Assembly (NCBI RefSeq): GCF_050948215.1
Contig: NW_027488927.1
Span: 1 to 64,000 of the forward strand
Reading direction: 5' to 3'
Length of the DNA: 64,000 nt
Source of the DNA: Halictus rubicundus
Lineage: Eukaryota > Arthropoda > Insecta > Hymenoptera > Halictidae
The notes beneath the pieces were generated by a model. It did not search any database and had not been told where the DNA came from. It saw nothing but the letters and a program-made list of their open reading frames with translations. Every line of letters begins with the position of its first letter. Position 1 is the first letter of the stretch. This document shows positions 13,800 to 29,500 of the stretch, one piece after another. Made by a program: the position numbers and the translations under genes.

Positions 13800-16700
13800 A
13801 TAGAGGATAGGATAGGGGATTTGATAGGATAGAGGGTAGAATAGGACAGAAGATAGGATAGGATAGAGGATAGGATAGAGGATTGGATAGAGGATATTAT
13901 AGGATAGAGGATATGATAGGATAGAAGATAGGATAGGATAGAAGATAGGCTAGGATAGAGGATAGGATAGAAGTTAGGATAGGATAGGATAGAGGATAGG
14001 ATAGGATAGAGGGTAGGATAGGATACAGGATATTATAGGATAGAGGATAGGATAGGATAGAGGATAGGATTTGGATAGAGGATAGAGGATAGGATAGAGG
14101 ATAGGATAGGATAGAGGATAGGATAGGGGATTTGATAGGATAGGGGATTTGATAGGATAGAGGATAGGATAGGATAGATGATAGGATAGGACAGAGGATA
14201 GGATAGGGGATTTGATAGGATAGAGGATAGGATAGGATAGAAGATGGGATAGGAGAGAGGATAGGAAAGGATAGAGGATAGGATGGGATAGAGGATAGGA
14301 TAGGATAGAGGATAGGATAGACGATAGGATAGACGATAGGATAGGATAGAGGATAGGATAGTACAGAGGATAGGATAGGGGATTTGATAGGATACAGGAC
14401 AGGATAGAATAGAGGATAGGATAGGATAGAGGATTGGACAGAGGATAGGATAGGATAGAGTATATTATAGGATAGAGGATATGATAGGATAGAGGATAGG
14501 CTAGGATAGAGGATAGGATAGACGATAGGATAGACGATATGATAGGATAGAGGATAGGATAGTACAGAGGATAGGATAGGGGATTTGATAGGATACAGGA
14601 CAGGATAGAATAGAGGATAGGATAGGATAGAGGATTGGATAGAGGATAGGATAGGATAGAGGATATTATAGGATAGAGGATATGATAGGATAGAGGATAG
14701 GCTAGGATAGAGGATAGGATAGACGATAGGATAGACGATAGGATATTATAGAGGATAGGATAGTACAGAGGATAGGATAGGGGATTTGATAGGATACAGG
14801 ACAGGATAGAATAGAGGATAGGATAGGATAGAGGATTGGATAGAGGATAGGATAGGATAGAGGATATTATAGGATAGAGGATATGATAGGATAGAGGATA
14901 GGCTAGGATAGAGGATTGGCTAGGATAGAGGATAGATGATAGGATAGGATAGAGGATTGGATAGGATACAGGATAGAATAGGATAGAGGATAGGATAGGG
15001 GATTTGATAGGATAGAGGATAGGATAGGATAGAAGATAGGATAGGATAGAGGATAGGATAGGATAGAGGATAGGATAGGATAGAGGATAGGATAGAGGAT
15101 AGGATAGGATAGAGGATAGGATAGGATAGAGGATATGATAGGATAGAGGATAGGATAGACGATAGGATAGATTAGAGGATAGGATAGGATAGAGGATAGG
15201 ATAGAGGATAGGATAGAGGATAGGATAGAGGATATGATAGAGGATAGGATAGGATAGAGAATAGGATAGGATAGATTAAAGGATATGATAGGGGATAGGA
15301 TAGGATAGAGCATAGGATAGGATAGAGGATAGGATAGGGGATTTGATAGGATAGGGGATTTGATAGGATAGAGGATAGGATAGGATAGAGGATAGGATAG
15401 GACAGAGGATAGGATAGGGGATTTGATAGGATAGAGGATAGGATAGGATAGAAGATGGGATAGGATAGAGGATATTATAGGATAGAGGATATGATAGGAT
15501 AGAGGATAGGATAGGATAGAAGATAGGATAGGATAGAGGATAGGATAGGATAGAGGATAGGATAGGATAGAGGATAGGATAGGATAGAGGATAGGATAGG
15601 ATAGAGGATAGAGGATAGGATAGGGGATTTGATAGGATAGAGGATAGGATAGGATAGAGGATAGGATAGAGGATAGGATAGAGGATAGGATAGAGGATAG
15701 GATAGGATAGACGATAGGATAGGATAGAGGATAGGATAGGATAGAGGATAGGATAGGATAGAGGATAGGATAGACGATAGGATAGATTAGAGGATAGGAT
15801 AGGATAGAGGATAGGATAGAGGATAGGATAGAGGATATGATAGAGGATAGGATAGGATAGAGAATAGGATAGGATAGAAGATAGGATAGGATAGAGGATA
15901 GGATAGGATAGGATATAGGATAGGATAGGATAGAGGAGAGGATAGGATAGAGGATAGGATAGGATAGAGGATAGGATAGACGATAGGATAGAATAGAGGA
16001 TAGGATAGGATAGAGGATAGGATAGGGGATTTGATAGGATAGGGGATTTGATAGGATAGAGGATAGGATAGGATAGAGGATAGGATAGGACAGAGGATAG
16101 GATAGGATAGGATAGAGGATAGGATAGGATAGAGGAGAGGATAGGATAGAGGATAGGATAGGATAGAGGATAGGATAGACGATAGGATAGAATAGAGGAT
16201 AGGATAGGATAGAGGATAGGATAGAGGATAGGATAGGACAGAAGATAGGATAGGATAGAGGATAGGATAGGATAGAGGATAGGATAGAGGATAGATGATA
16301 GGATAGGATAGAGGATAGGATAGGGGATTTGATAGGATAGAGGATAGGATAGGAAAGAGGATAGGATAGAGGATAGGATAGGATAGAGGATAGGATAGAC
16401 GATAGGATAGGATAGAGGATAGGATAGACGATAGGATAGGATAGACGATAGGATAGGATAGAGGATAGGATAGGGGATTTGATAGGATAGAGGGTGGGAT
16501 AGGACAGAAGATAGGATAGGATAGAAGATAGGATAGGATAGGATAGAGGATAGGATAGGATAGAGGATAGGATAGGATAGAAGATAGGATAGGATAGAGG
16601 ATAGGATAGGATAGGATAGAGGATAGGATAGGATAGAGGATAGGATAGGATAGAGGATAGGATAGACGATAGGATAGATTAGAGGATAGGATAGGATAGA

Positions 16701-19046
16701 GGATAGGATAGAGGATAGGATAGAGGATAGGATAGAGGATATGATAGAGGATAGGATAGGATAGAGAATAGGATAGGATAGAGGATAGGATATGATAGGG
16801 GATATGATAGGATAGAGCATAGGATAGGATAGAGGATAGGATAGACGATAGGATAGGATAGAGGATAGGATAGGGGATTTGATAGGATAGGGGATTTGAT
16901 AGGATAGAGGATAGGATAGGATAGAGGATAGGACAGGACAGAGGATAGGATAGGGGATTTGATAGGATAGAGGATAGGATAGGATAGAAGATGGGATAGG
17001 ATAGAGGATATTATAGGATAGAGGATATGATAGGATAGAGGATAGGATAGGATAGAAGATAGGATAGGATAGAGGATAGGATAGGATAGGATAGAGGATA
17101 GGATAGGATAGAGGATAGGATAGGATAGAGGATAGGATAGACGATAGGATAGAATAGAGGATAGGATAGGATAGAGGATAGGATAGAGGATAGGATAGGA
17201 TAGAGAATAGGATAGGATAGAGGATAGGATTTGGATAGAGGATAGAGGATAGGATAGAGGATAGGATAGGATAGAGGATAGGATAGGGGATTTGATAGGA
17301 TAGGGGATTTGATAGGATAGAGGATAGGATAGGATAGATGATAGGATAGGACAGAGGATAGGATAGGGGATTTGATAGGATAGAGGATAGGATAGGAAAG
17401 AGGATAGGATAGGATAGAGGATAGGATAGGATAGAGGATAGGATAGACGATAGGATATAATAGAGGATAGGATAGGATAGAGGATAGGATAGGATAGAGG
17501 ATAGGATAGGATAGAGGATAGGATAGACGATAGGATAGGATAGAGGATAGGATAGGATAGAGGATAGGATAGGGGATTAGATAGGATAGAGGGTAGAATA
17601 GGACAGAAGATAGGATAGGATAGAGGATAGGATAGAGGATTGGATAGAGGATATTATAGGATAGAGGATATGATAGGATAGAAGATAGGATAGGATAGAA
17701 GATAGGCTAGGATAGAGGATAGGATAGAAGTTAGGATAGGATAGGATAGAGGATAGGATAGGATAGAGGGTAGGATAGGATACAGGATATTATAGGATAG
17801 AGGATAGGATAGGATAGAGGATAGGATTTGGATAGAGGATAGAGGATAGGATAGAGGATAGGATAGGATAGAGGATAGGATAGGGGATTTGATAGGATAG
17901 GGGATTTGATAGGATAGAGGATAGGATAGGATAGATGATAGGATAGGACAGAGGATAGGATAGGGGATTTGATAGGATAGAGGATAGGATAGGATAGAAG
18001 ATGGGATAGGATAGAGGATAGGAAAGGATAGAGGATAGGATGGGATAGAGGATAGGATAGGATAGAGGATAGGATAGACGATAGGATAGACGATAGGATA
18101 GGATAGAGGATAGGATAGTACAGAGGATAGGATAGGGGATTTGATAGGATACAGGACAGGATAGAATAGAGGATAGGATAGGATAGAGGATTGGACAGAG
18201 GATAGGATAGGATAGAGTATATTATAGGATAGAGGATATGATAGGATAGAGGATAGGCTAGGATAGAGGATAGGATAGACGATAGGATAGACGATATGAT
18301 AGGATAGAGGATAGGATAGTACAGAGGATAGGATAGGGGATTTGATAGGATACAGGACAGGATAGAATAGAGGATAGGATAGGATAGAGGATTGGATAGA
18401 GGATAGGATAGGATAGAGGATATTATAGGATAGAGGATATGATAGGATAGAGGATAGGCTAGGATAGAGGATAGGATAGACGATAGGATAGACGATAGGA
18501 TATTATAGAGGATAGGATAGTACAGAGGATAGGATAGGGGATTTGATAGGATACAGGACAGGATAGAATAGAGGATAGGATAGGATAGAGGATTGGATAG
18601 AGGATAGGATAGGATAGAGGATATTATAGGATAGAGGATATGATAGGATAGAGGATAGGCTAGGATAGAGGATTGGCTAGGATAGAGGATAGATGATAGG
18701 ATAGGATAGAGGATTGGATAGGATACAGGATAGAATAGGATAGAGGATAGGATAGGGGATTTGATAGGATAGAGGATAGGATAGGATAGAAGATAGGATA
18801 GGATAGAGGATAGGATAGGATAGAGGATAGGATAGGATAGAGGATAGGATAGAGGATAGGATAGGATAGAGGATAGGATAGGATAGAGGATAGGATAGGA
18901 TAGAGGATAGGATAGACGATAGGATAGATTAGAGGATAGGATAGGATAGAGGATAGGATAGAGGATAGGATAGAGGATAGGATAGGATAGAGAATAGGAT
19001 AGGATAGATTATAGGATATGATAGGGGATAGGATAGGATAGAGCAT
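13800..19046. repeat. About 3.75-kb-offset duplication (13.8-15.3 and 17.6-19.05 kb)
   Basis: Rare landmark AGAAGTTAGG at 13969 and 17726 (offset 3757) and GAGCATAGG near 15308 and 19041 (offset 3733) bracket two copies that differ by about 24 bp of internal unit loss. Both contain three successive segments with GGATAGTACAGAGG followed by GATACAGGACAGG. Confidence 0.75.
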
Positions 19047-20699
19047 AGGATAGGATAGAGGATAGGATAGGGGATTTGATAGGATAGGGGATTTGATAGG
19101 ATAGAGGATAGGATAGGATAGAGGATAGGATAGGACAGATAATAGGATAGGGGATTTGATAGGATAGAGGATAGGATAGGATAGAAGATGGGATAGGATA
19201 GAGGATATTATAGGATAGAGGATATGATAGGATAGAGGATAGGATAGGATAGAAGATAGGATAGGATAGAGGATAGGATAGGATAGAGGATAGGATAGGA
19301 TAGAGGATAGGATAGGATAGAGGATAGGATAGGATAGAGGATAGAGGATAGGATAAGGGATTTGATAGGATAGAGGATAGGATAGGATAGAGGATAGGAT
19401 AGAGGATAGGATAGAGGATAGGATAGGATAGACGATAGGATAGGATAGAGGATAGGATAGGATAGAGGATAGGATAGGATAGACGATAGGATAGACGATA
19501 GGATAGATTAGAGGATAGGATAGGATAGAGGATAGGATAGAGGATAGGATAGAGGATATGATAGAGGATAGGATAGGATAGAGAATAGGATAGGATAGAA
19601 GATAGGATAGGATAGAGGATAGGATAGGATAGGATAGAGGATAGGATAGGATAGAGGAGAGGATAGGATAGAGGATAGGATAGGATAGAGGATAGGATAG
19701 ACGATAGGATAGAATAGAGGATAGGATAGGATAGAGGATAGGATAGGGGATTTGATAGGATAGAGGATAGGATAGGACAGAAGATAGGATAGGATAGAGG
19801 ATAGGATAGGATAGAGGATAGGATAGAGGATAGATGATAGGATAGGATAGAGGATAGGATAGGGGATTTGATAGGATAGAGGATAGGATAGGAAAGAGGA
19901 TAGGATAGAGGATAGGATAGGATAGAGGATAGGATAGACGATAGGATAGGATAGAGGACAGGATAGACGATAGGATAGGATAGTCGATAGGATAGGATAG
20001 AGGATAGGATAGGGGATTTGATAGGATAGAGGGTAGAATAGGACAGAAGATAGGATAGGATAGAAGATAGGATAGGATAGGATAGAGGATAGGATAGGAC
20101 AGAGGATAGGATAGGATAGAGGATAGGATAGACGATAGGATAGAATAGAGGATAGGATAGGATAGAGGATAGGATAGAGGATAGGATAGAGGATAGGATA
20201 GAGGATAGGATAGAGGATAGGATAGAGGATAGGATAGGATAGAGAATAGGATAGGATAGAGGATAGGATATGATAGGGGATAGGATAGGATAGACGATAG
20301 GATAGTATAGAGGATAGGATAGGATAGGATAGAGGATAGGATAGGATAGGATAGAGGATAGGATAGGATAGAGGATAGGATAGGATAGAGGATAGGATAG
20401 ACGATAGGATAGATTAGAGGATAGGATAGGATAGAGGATAGGATAGAGGATAGGATAGAGGATATGATAGAGGATAGGATAGGATAGAGAATAGGATAGG
20501 ATAGAAGATAGGATAGGATAGAGGATAGGATAGGATAGGATAGAGGATAGGATAGGATAGAGGAGAGGATAGGATAGAGGATAGGATAGGATAGAGGATA
20601 GGATAGACGATAGGATAGAATAGAGGATAGGATAGGATAGAGGATAGGATAGGGGATTTGATAGGATAGAGGATAGGATAGGACAGAAGATAGGATAGG

Positions 20700-23600
20700 A
20701 TAGAGGATAGGATAGGATAGAGAATAGGATAGAGTATAGGATTGAATAGAGGATAGGATAGGATAGAGGATAGGATAGGATAGAGGATAGGACAGGATAG
20801 AGGATAGGATAGGATAGAGGATAGGATAGGATACAGGATAGGATAGGGTAGAGGATTGGATAGAGGATAGGATAGGATAGAGGATATTATAGGATAGAGG
20901 ATATGATAGGATAGAGGATAGGATAGGATAGAGGATAGGATATCTTAGGCGATAGGATAGGATAGAGGATAGGATAGGGGATTGGATAGGATAGAGAACA
21001 GGATACGATAGGGGATAGGATAGGATAGAGGATAGGATAGGATAGAGGATAGGATAGGGGATTTGATAGGATAGAAGATGGGATAGGATAGAGGATAGGA
21101 TAGGATAGAGGATAGGATAGAGGATAGGATAGAGGATAGGATAGAGGATAGGATAGAGGATAGGATAGGATAGAGAATAGGATAGGATAGAGGGTAGGAT
21201 ATGATAGGGGATAGGATAGGATAGACGATAGGATAGGATAGAGGATAGGATAGGATAGGATAGAGGATAGGATAGGATAGAGGATAGGATAGGATAGAGG
21301 ATAGGATAGACGATAGGATAGATTAGAGGATAGGATAGGATAGAGGATAGGATAGAGGATAGGATAGAGGATATGATAGAGGATAGGATCGGATAGAGAA
21401 TAGGATAGGATAGAGGATAGGATAGGATAGAGGATAGGATAGACGATAGGATAGACGATAGGATAGGATAGAGGATAGGATAGGATAGAGGATAGGATAG
21501 GATAGAGGATAGGATAGGGGATTTGATAGGATAGGGGATTTGATAGGATAGAGGATAGGATAGGATAGAGGATAGGATAGGACAGAGGATAGGATAGGGG
21601 ATTTGATAGGATAGAGGATAGGATAGGATAGAAGATGGGATAGGATAGAGGATAGGATAGGATAGAGGATAGGATAGGATAGGATAGGATAGGATAGAGG
21701 ATAGGATAGGATAGAGGATAGGATAGACGACGGGATAGGATAGAGGATAGGATAGGATAGAGGATAGGATAGGACAGAGGATAGGATAGAATAGAAGATG
21801 GGATAGGATAGAGGATAGGATAGGATAGAGGATAGGATAGGATAGAGGATAGGATTTGATAGAGGATAGGATAGACGACAGGATAGGATAGAGGATAGGA
21901 TAGACGATAGGATAGGATAGAGGATAGGATAGGATAGAGGATAGGATAGGATAGAGGATAGGATAGGATAGAGGATAGGATAGGATAGAGGATAGGATAG
22001 ACGACAGGATAGGATAGAGGATAGGATAGGATAGAGGATAGGATAGGATAGAGGATAGGATAGGATAGAGGATAGGATAGAGGATAGGATAGAGAATAGG
22101 TTAGGATAGAGGATAGGATAGGATAGAGGATAGAGGATAGGATAGGACAGAGGATAGGATAGGGGATTTGATAGGATAGAGGATAGGATAGGATAGAAGA
22201 TGGGATAGGATAGAGGATAGGATAGGATAGAGGATAGGATGGGATAGAGGATAGGATAGGATAGAGGATAGGATAGACGACAGGATAGGATAGAGGATAG
22301 GATAGACGATAGGATAGGATAGAGGATAGGATAGGATAGAGGATAGGATAGAGGATAGATGATAGGATAGGATAGAGGATAGATGATAGGATAGGATAGA
22401 GGATAGGATAGGGGATTTGATAGGATAGAGGATAGGATAGGAAAGAGGATAGGATAGACGATAGGATAGGATAGAGGATAGGATAGGATAGAGGATAGGA
22501 TAGGGGATTTGATAGGATAGAGGATAGGATAGGACAGAAGATAGGATAGGATAGAGGATATGATAGGATAGAGGATATTATAGGATAGAGGATATGATAG
22601 GATAGAGGATAGGATAGGATAGAAGATAGGATAGGATAGAGGATAGGATAGGATAGGATAGAGGATAGGATAGGATAGAGGATAGGATAGGATAGAGGAT
22701 AGGATAGGATAGAGGATAGGATAGGATAGAGGATAGGATAGGATAGAGGATAGGATAGACGATAGGATAGATTAGAGGATAGGATAGGATAGAGGATAGG
22801 ATAGAGGATAGGATAGAGGATAGGATAGAGGATATGATAGAGGATAGGATAGGATAGAGAATAGGATAGGATAGATTATAGGATATGATAGGGGATAGGA
22901 TAGGATAGAGCATAGGATAGGATAGAGGATAGGATAGGGGATTTGATAGGATAGGGGATTTGATAGGATAGAGGATAGGATAGAATAGAGGATAGGATAG
23001 GACAGAGGATAGGATAGGGGATTTGATAGGATAGGGGATTTGATAGGATAGAGGATAGGATAGGATAGAAGATGGGATAGGATAGAGGATATTATAGGAT
23101 AGAGGATATGATAGGATAGAGGATAGGATAGGATAGAAGATAGGATAGGATAGAGGATAGGATAGGATAGAGGATAGGATAGGATAGAGGATAGGATAGG
23201 ATAGAGGATAGGATAGGATAGAGGATAGAGGATAGGATAGGGGATTTGATAGGATAGAGGATAGGATAGGATAGAGGATAGGATAGAGGATAGGATAGAG
23301 GATAGGAAAGGATAGAGGATAGGATAGGACAGAGGATAGGATAGGATAGACGACAGGATAGGATAGAGGATAGGATAGACGATAGGATAGGATAGAGAAT
23401 AGGATAGGATAGAGGATAGGATAGGATAGAGGATAGGATAGAGGATAGGATAGGATAGAGGATAGGATAGGATAGAGGATAGGATAGGATAGACGATAGG
23501 ATAGGATAGAGGATAGGATAGGATAGGATAGGATAGGATAGAGGATAGGATAGGATAGAGGATAGGATAGGATAGAGGATAGGATAGACGATAGGATAGA

Positions 23601-26550
23601 TTAGAGGATAGGATAGGATAGAGGATAGGATAGAGGATAGGATAGAGGATATGATAGAGGATAGGGTAGGATAGAGAATAGGATAGGATAGAAGATAGGA
23701 TAGGATAGAGGATAGGATAGGATAGGATAGAGGATAGGATAGGATAGAGGAGAGGATAGGATAGAGGATAGGATAGGATAGAGGATAGGATAGACGATAG
23801 GATAGAATAGAGGATAGGATAGGATAGAGGATAGGATAGGGGATTTGATAGGATAGAGGATAGGATAGGACAGAAGATAGGATAGGATAGAGGATAGGAT
23901 AGGATAGAGGATAGGATAGAGGATAGATGATAGGATAGGATAGAGGATAGGATAGGGGATTTGATAGGATAGAGGATAGGATAGGAAAGAGGATAGGATA
24001 GAGGATAGGATAGGATAGAGGATAGGATAGACGATAGGATAGGATAGAGGACAGGATAGACGATAGGATAGGATAGACGATAGGATAGGATAGAGGATAG
24101 GATAGGGGATTTGATAGGATAGAGGGTAGAATAGGACAGAAGATAGGATAGGATAGAAGATAGGATAGGATAGGATAGAGGATAGGATAGGACAGAGGAT
24201 AAGATAGGATAGAGGATAGGATAGACGATAGGATAGAATAGAGGATAGGATAGGATAGAGGATAGGATAGAGGATAGGATAGAGGATAGGATAGAGGATA
24301 GGATAGAGGATAGGATAGGATAGAGAATAGGATAGGATAGAGGATAGGATATGATAGGGGATAGGATAGGATAGACGATAGGATAGGATAGAGGATAGGA
24401 TAGGATAGGATAGAGGATAGGATAGGATAGAGGATAGGATAGGATAGAGGATAGGATAGACGATAGGATAGATTAGAGGATAGGATAGGATAGAAGATAG
24501 GATAGAGGATAGGATAGAGGATATGATAGAGGATAGGATAGGATAGAGAATAGGATAGGATAGAAGATAGGATAGGATAGAGGATAGGATAGGATAGGAT
24601 AGAGGATAGGATAGGATAGAGGAGAGGATAGGATAGAGGATAGGATAGGATAGAGGATAGGATAGACGATAGGATAAAATAGAGGATAGGATAGGATAGA
24701 GGATAGGATAGGGGATTTGATAGGATAGAGGATAGGATAGGACAGAAGATAGGATAGGATAGAGGATAGGATAGGATAGAGGATAGGATAGAGGATAGAT
24801 GATAGGATAGGATAGAGGATAGGATAGGGGATTTGATAGGATAGAGGATAGGATAGGAAAGAGGATAGGATAGACGACAGGATAGGATAGAGGATAGGAT
24901 AGGATAGGGGATAGGATAGGGGATTTGATAGGATAGGGGATTTGATAGGATAGAGGATAGGATAGGATAGTGGATAGGATAGGACAGAGGATAGGATAGG
25001 GGATTTGATAGGATAGAGGATAGGATAGGATAGAGGATAGGATAGGATAGAGAATAGGATAGAGTATAGGATTGAATAGAGGATAGGATAGGATAGAGGA
25101 TAGGATAGGATAGAGGATAGGACAGGATAGAGGATAGGATAGGATAGAGGATAGGATAGGATAGAGGATAGGATAGGGTAGAGGATTGGATAGAGGATAG
25201 GATAGGATAGAGGATATTATAGGATAGAGGATATGATAGGATAGAGGATAGGATAGGATAGAGGATAGGATATCTTAGGCGATAGGATAGGATAGAGGAT
25301 AGGATAGGGGATTGGATAGGATAGAGAACAGGATACGATAGGGGATAGGATAGGATAGAGGATAGGATAGGATAGAGGATAGGATAGGGGATTTGATAGG
25401 ATAGGGGATTTGATAGGATAGAAGATGGGATAGGATAGAGGATAGGATAGGATAGAGGATAGGATAGGATAGAGGATAGGATAGGATAGAGGATAGGATA
25501 GGATAGGATAGAGGATAGGATAGGATAGAGGATAGGATAGGGTAGAGGATAGGATAGGATAGAGGATAGGATAGGATAGAGGATAGGATAGGATAGAGGA
25601 TAGGATAGGATAGAGGATAGGATAGGATAGAGGATAGGATAGGATAGAGGATAGGATAGGATAGAGGATAGGATATTATAGAGGATAGGATAGGATAGAG
25701 TATAGGATTGAATAGAGGATAGTATAGGTGATTGGATATGATAGAGGATGGGATAGGTGATTGGATAGGATAGAGGATAGGATAGGTTAGAGGATAGGAT
25801 AGGTGATTGGATAGGATAGAGGATAGGATTGGGGATTGGATAGGATAGAGAACAGGATACGATAGGGGATAGGATAGGATAGAGGATAGGATAGGATAGA
25901 GGATAGGATAGGGGATTTGATAGGATAGATGATAGGATAGGATAGAAGATACGATAGGATAGAGGATAGGATAGGATAGAGGATAGGATAGGATAGAGGA
26001 TAGGATAGGATAGAGGATAGGATAGACGATAGGATAGACGATAGGATAGGATAGAGGATAGGATAGTACAGAGGATAGGATAGGGGATTTGATAGGATAC
26101 AGGACAGGATAGAATAGAGGATAGGATAGGATAGAGGATAGGATAGGATAGAGGATATTATAGGATAGAGGATATGATAGGATAGAGGATAGGATAGGAT
26201 AGAGGATAGGATAGGATAGAGGGTAGGATAGGATAGAGGATAGGATAGGATAGAGTATAGGTTAGGATAGAGGATAGGATTGGATAGAGCATTGGATAGG
26301 GGATAGGATAGGATAGAGGATATTATAGGATAGAGGATATGATAGGATAGAGGATAGGATAGGATAGAGGATACGATATCTTAGGCGATAGGATAGGATA
26401 GAGGATAGGATAGGGGATTGGATAGGATAGAGAACAGGATACGATAGGGGATAGGATAGGATAGAGGATAGGATAGGATAGAGGATAGGATAGGATAGAG
26501 GATAGGATAGGATAGAGGATAGGATAGGGGATTTGATAGGATAGAGGATA
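20700..26550. repeat. ~5.9-kb tandem unit, copy A
   Basis: Copy A carries the rare landmark TATCTTAGGC at 20941, 25271 and 26377. Copy B has the matching sites at 26828, 30865 and 31971, giving offsets of 5887, 5594 and 5594 bp. A segment of about 270 bp near 23.2-23.5 kb is present here and missing from copy B. The copies are essentially adjacent, as expected from unequal exchange. Confidence 0.85.
25690..25870. repeat. Diverged GGTGATTGG island in copy A
   Basis: A short run in which the usual GGATAGAGG unit is replaced by GTGATTGGATAGG-type units, with TATAGGATTGAATAG before it and GGATTGGGGATTGG after it. Recurs once, in copy B, with the 5594-bp offset. Confidence 0.7.
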
Positions 26551-26599
26551 GGATAGGGGATTTGATAGGATAGAGGATAGGATAGGATAGAGGATAGGA

Positions 26600-29500
26600 T
26601 AGGATAGAGAATAGGATAGAGTATAGGATTGAATAGAGGATAGGATAGGATAGAGGATAGGATAGGATAGAGGATAGGACAGGATAGAGGATAGGATAGG
26701 ATAGAGGATAGGATAGGATACAGGATAGGATAGGGTAGAGGATTGGATAGAGGATAGGATAGGATAGAGGATATTATAGGATAGAGGATATGATAGGATA
26801 GAGGATAGGATAGGATAGAGGATAGGATATCTTAGGCGATAGGATAGGATAGAGGATAGGATAGGGGATTGGATAGGATAGAGAACAGGATACGATAGGG
26901 GATAGGATAGGATAGAGGATAGGATAGGATAGAGGATAGGATAGGGGATTTGATAGGATAGAAGATGGGATAGGATAGAGGATAGGATAGGATAGAGGAT
27001 AGGATAGAGGATAGGATAGAGGATAGGATAGAGGATAGGATAGAGGATAGGATAGAGGATAGGATAGGATAGAGAATAGGATAGGATAGAGGGTAGGATA
27101 TGATAGGGGATAGGATAGGATAGACGATAGGATAGGATAGAGGATAGGATAGGATAGGATAGAGGATAGGATAGGATAGAGGATAGGATAGGATAGAGGA
27201 TAGGATAGACGATAGGATAGATTAGAGGATAGGATAGGATAGAGGATAGGATAGAGGATAGGATAGAGGATATGATAGAGGATAGGATCGGATAGAGAAT
27301 AGGATAGGATAGAGGATAGGATAGGATAGAGGATAGGATAGACGATAGGATAGACGATAGGATAGGATAGAGGATAGGATAGGATAGAGGATAGGATAGG
27401 ATAGAGGATAGGATAGGGGATTTGATAGGATAGGGGATTTGATAGGATAGAGGATAGGATAGGATAGAGGATAGGATAGGACAGAGGATAGGATAGGGGA
27501 TTTGATAGGATAGAGGATAGGATAGGATAGAAGATGGGATAGGATAGAGGATAGGATAGGATAGAGGATAGGATAGGATAGGATAGGATAGGATAGAGGA
27601 TAGGATAGGATAGAGGATAGGATAGACGACGGGATAGGATAGAGGATAGGAGAGGATAGAGGATAGGATAGGACAGAGGATAGGATAGAATAGAAGATGG
27701 GATAGGATAGAGGATAGGATAGGATAGAGGATAGGATAGGATAGAGGATAGGATTTGATAGAGGATAGGATAGACGACAGGATAGGATAGAGGATAGGAT
27801 AGACGATAGGATAGGATAGAGGATAGGATAGGATAGAGGATAGGATAGGATAGAGGATAGGATAGGATAGAGGATAGGATAGGATAGAGGATAGGATAGA
27901 CGACAGGATAGGATAGAGGATAGGATAGGATAGAGGATAGGATAGGATAGAGGATAGGATAGGATAGAGGGTTGGATAGAGGATAGGATAGAGAATAGGT
28001 TAGGATAGAGGATAGGATAGGATAGAGGATAGAGGATAGGATAGGACAGAGGATAGGATAGGGGATTTGATAGGATAGAGGATAGGATAGGATAGAAGAT
28101 GGGATAGGATAGAGGATAGGATAGGATAGAGGATAGGATGGGATAGAGGATAGGATAGGATAGAGGATAGGATAGACGACAGGATAGGATAGAGGATAGG
28201 ATAGACGATAGGATAGGATAGAGGATAGGATAGGATAGAGGATAGGATAGAGGATAGATGATAGGATAGGATAGAGGATAGATGATAGGATAGGATAGAG
28301 GATAGGATAGGGGATTTGATAGGATAGAGGATAGGATAGGAAAGAGGATAGGATAGACGATAGGATAGGATAGAGGATAGGATAGGATAGAGGATAGGAT
28401 AGGGGATTTGATAGGATAGAGGATAGGATAGGACAGAAGATAGGATAGGATAGAGGATATGATAGGATAGAGGATATTATAGGATAGAGGATATGATAGG
28501 ATAGAGGATAGGATAGGATAGAAGATAGGATAGGATAGAGGATAGGATAGGATAGGATAGAGGATAGGATAGGATAGAGGATAGGATAGGATAGAGGATA
28601 GGATAGGATAGAGGATAGGATAGGATAGAGGATAGGATAGACGATAGGATAGATTAGAGGATAGGATAGGATAGAGGATAGGATAGAGGATAGGATAGAG
28701 GATAGGATAGGATAGAGAATAGGATAGGATAGATTATAGGATATGATAGGGGATAGGATAGGATAGAGCATAGGATAGGATAGAGGATAGGATAGGGGAT
28801 TTGATAGGATAGGGGATTTGATAGGATAGAGGATAGGATAGAATAGAGGATAGGATAGGACAGAGGATAGGATAGGGGATTTGATAGGATAGGGGATTTG
28901 ATAGGATAGAGGATAGGATAGGATAGAAGATGGGATAGGATAGAGGATATTATAGGATAGAGGATATGATAGGATAGAGGATAGGATAGGATAGAAGATA
29001 GGATAGGATAGAGGATAGGATAGGATAGAGGATAGGATAGAGGATAGGATAGGATAGAGGATAGGATAGGATAGAGGATAGGATAGGATAGACGATAGGA
29101 TAGGATAGAGGATAGGATAGGATAGGATAGGATAGAGGATAGGATAGGATAGAGGATAGGATAGGATAGAGGATAGGATAGACGATAGGATAGATTAGAG
29201 GATAGGATAGGATAGAGGATAGGATAGAGGATAGGATAGAGGATATGATAGAGGATAGGGTAGGATAGAGAATAGGATAGGATAGAAGATAGGATAGGAT
29301 AGAGGATAGGATAGGATAGGATAGAGGATAGGATAGGATAGAGGAGAGGATAGGATAGAGGATAGGATAGGATAGAGGATAGGATAGACGATAGGATAGA
29401 ATAGAGGATAGGATAGGATAGAGGATAGGATAGGGGATTTGATAGGATAGAGGATAGGATAGGACAGAAGATAGGATAGGATAGAGGATAGGATAGGATA

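Larger units (their letters stand above)
5400..14250. repeat. 7742-bp-offset dispersed duplication (about 5.4-6.5 and 13.15-14.25 kb)
   Basis: TAGGATTGAG at 5751 and 13493, and the rare AGAAGTTAGG at 6227 and 13969, have an offset of 7742 bp. AGAAGTTAGG also occurs at 8883 and 17726, marking two more partial copies. Confidence 0.75.
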
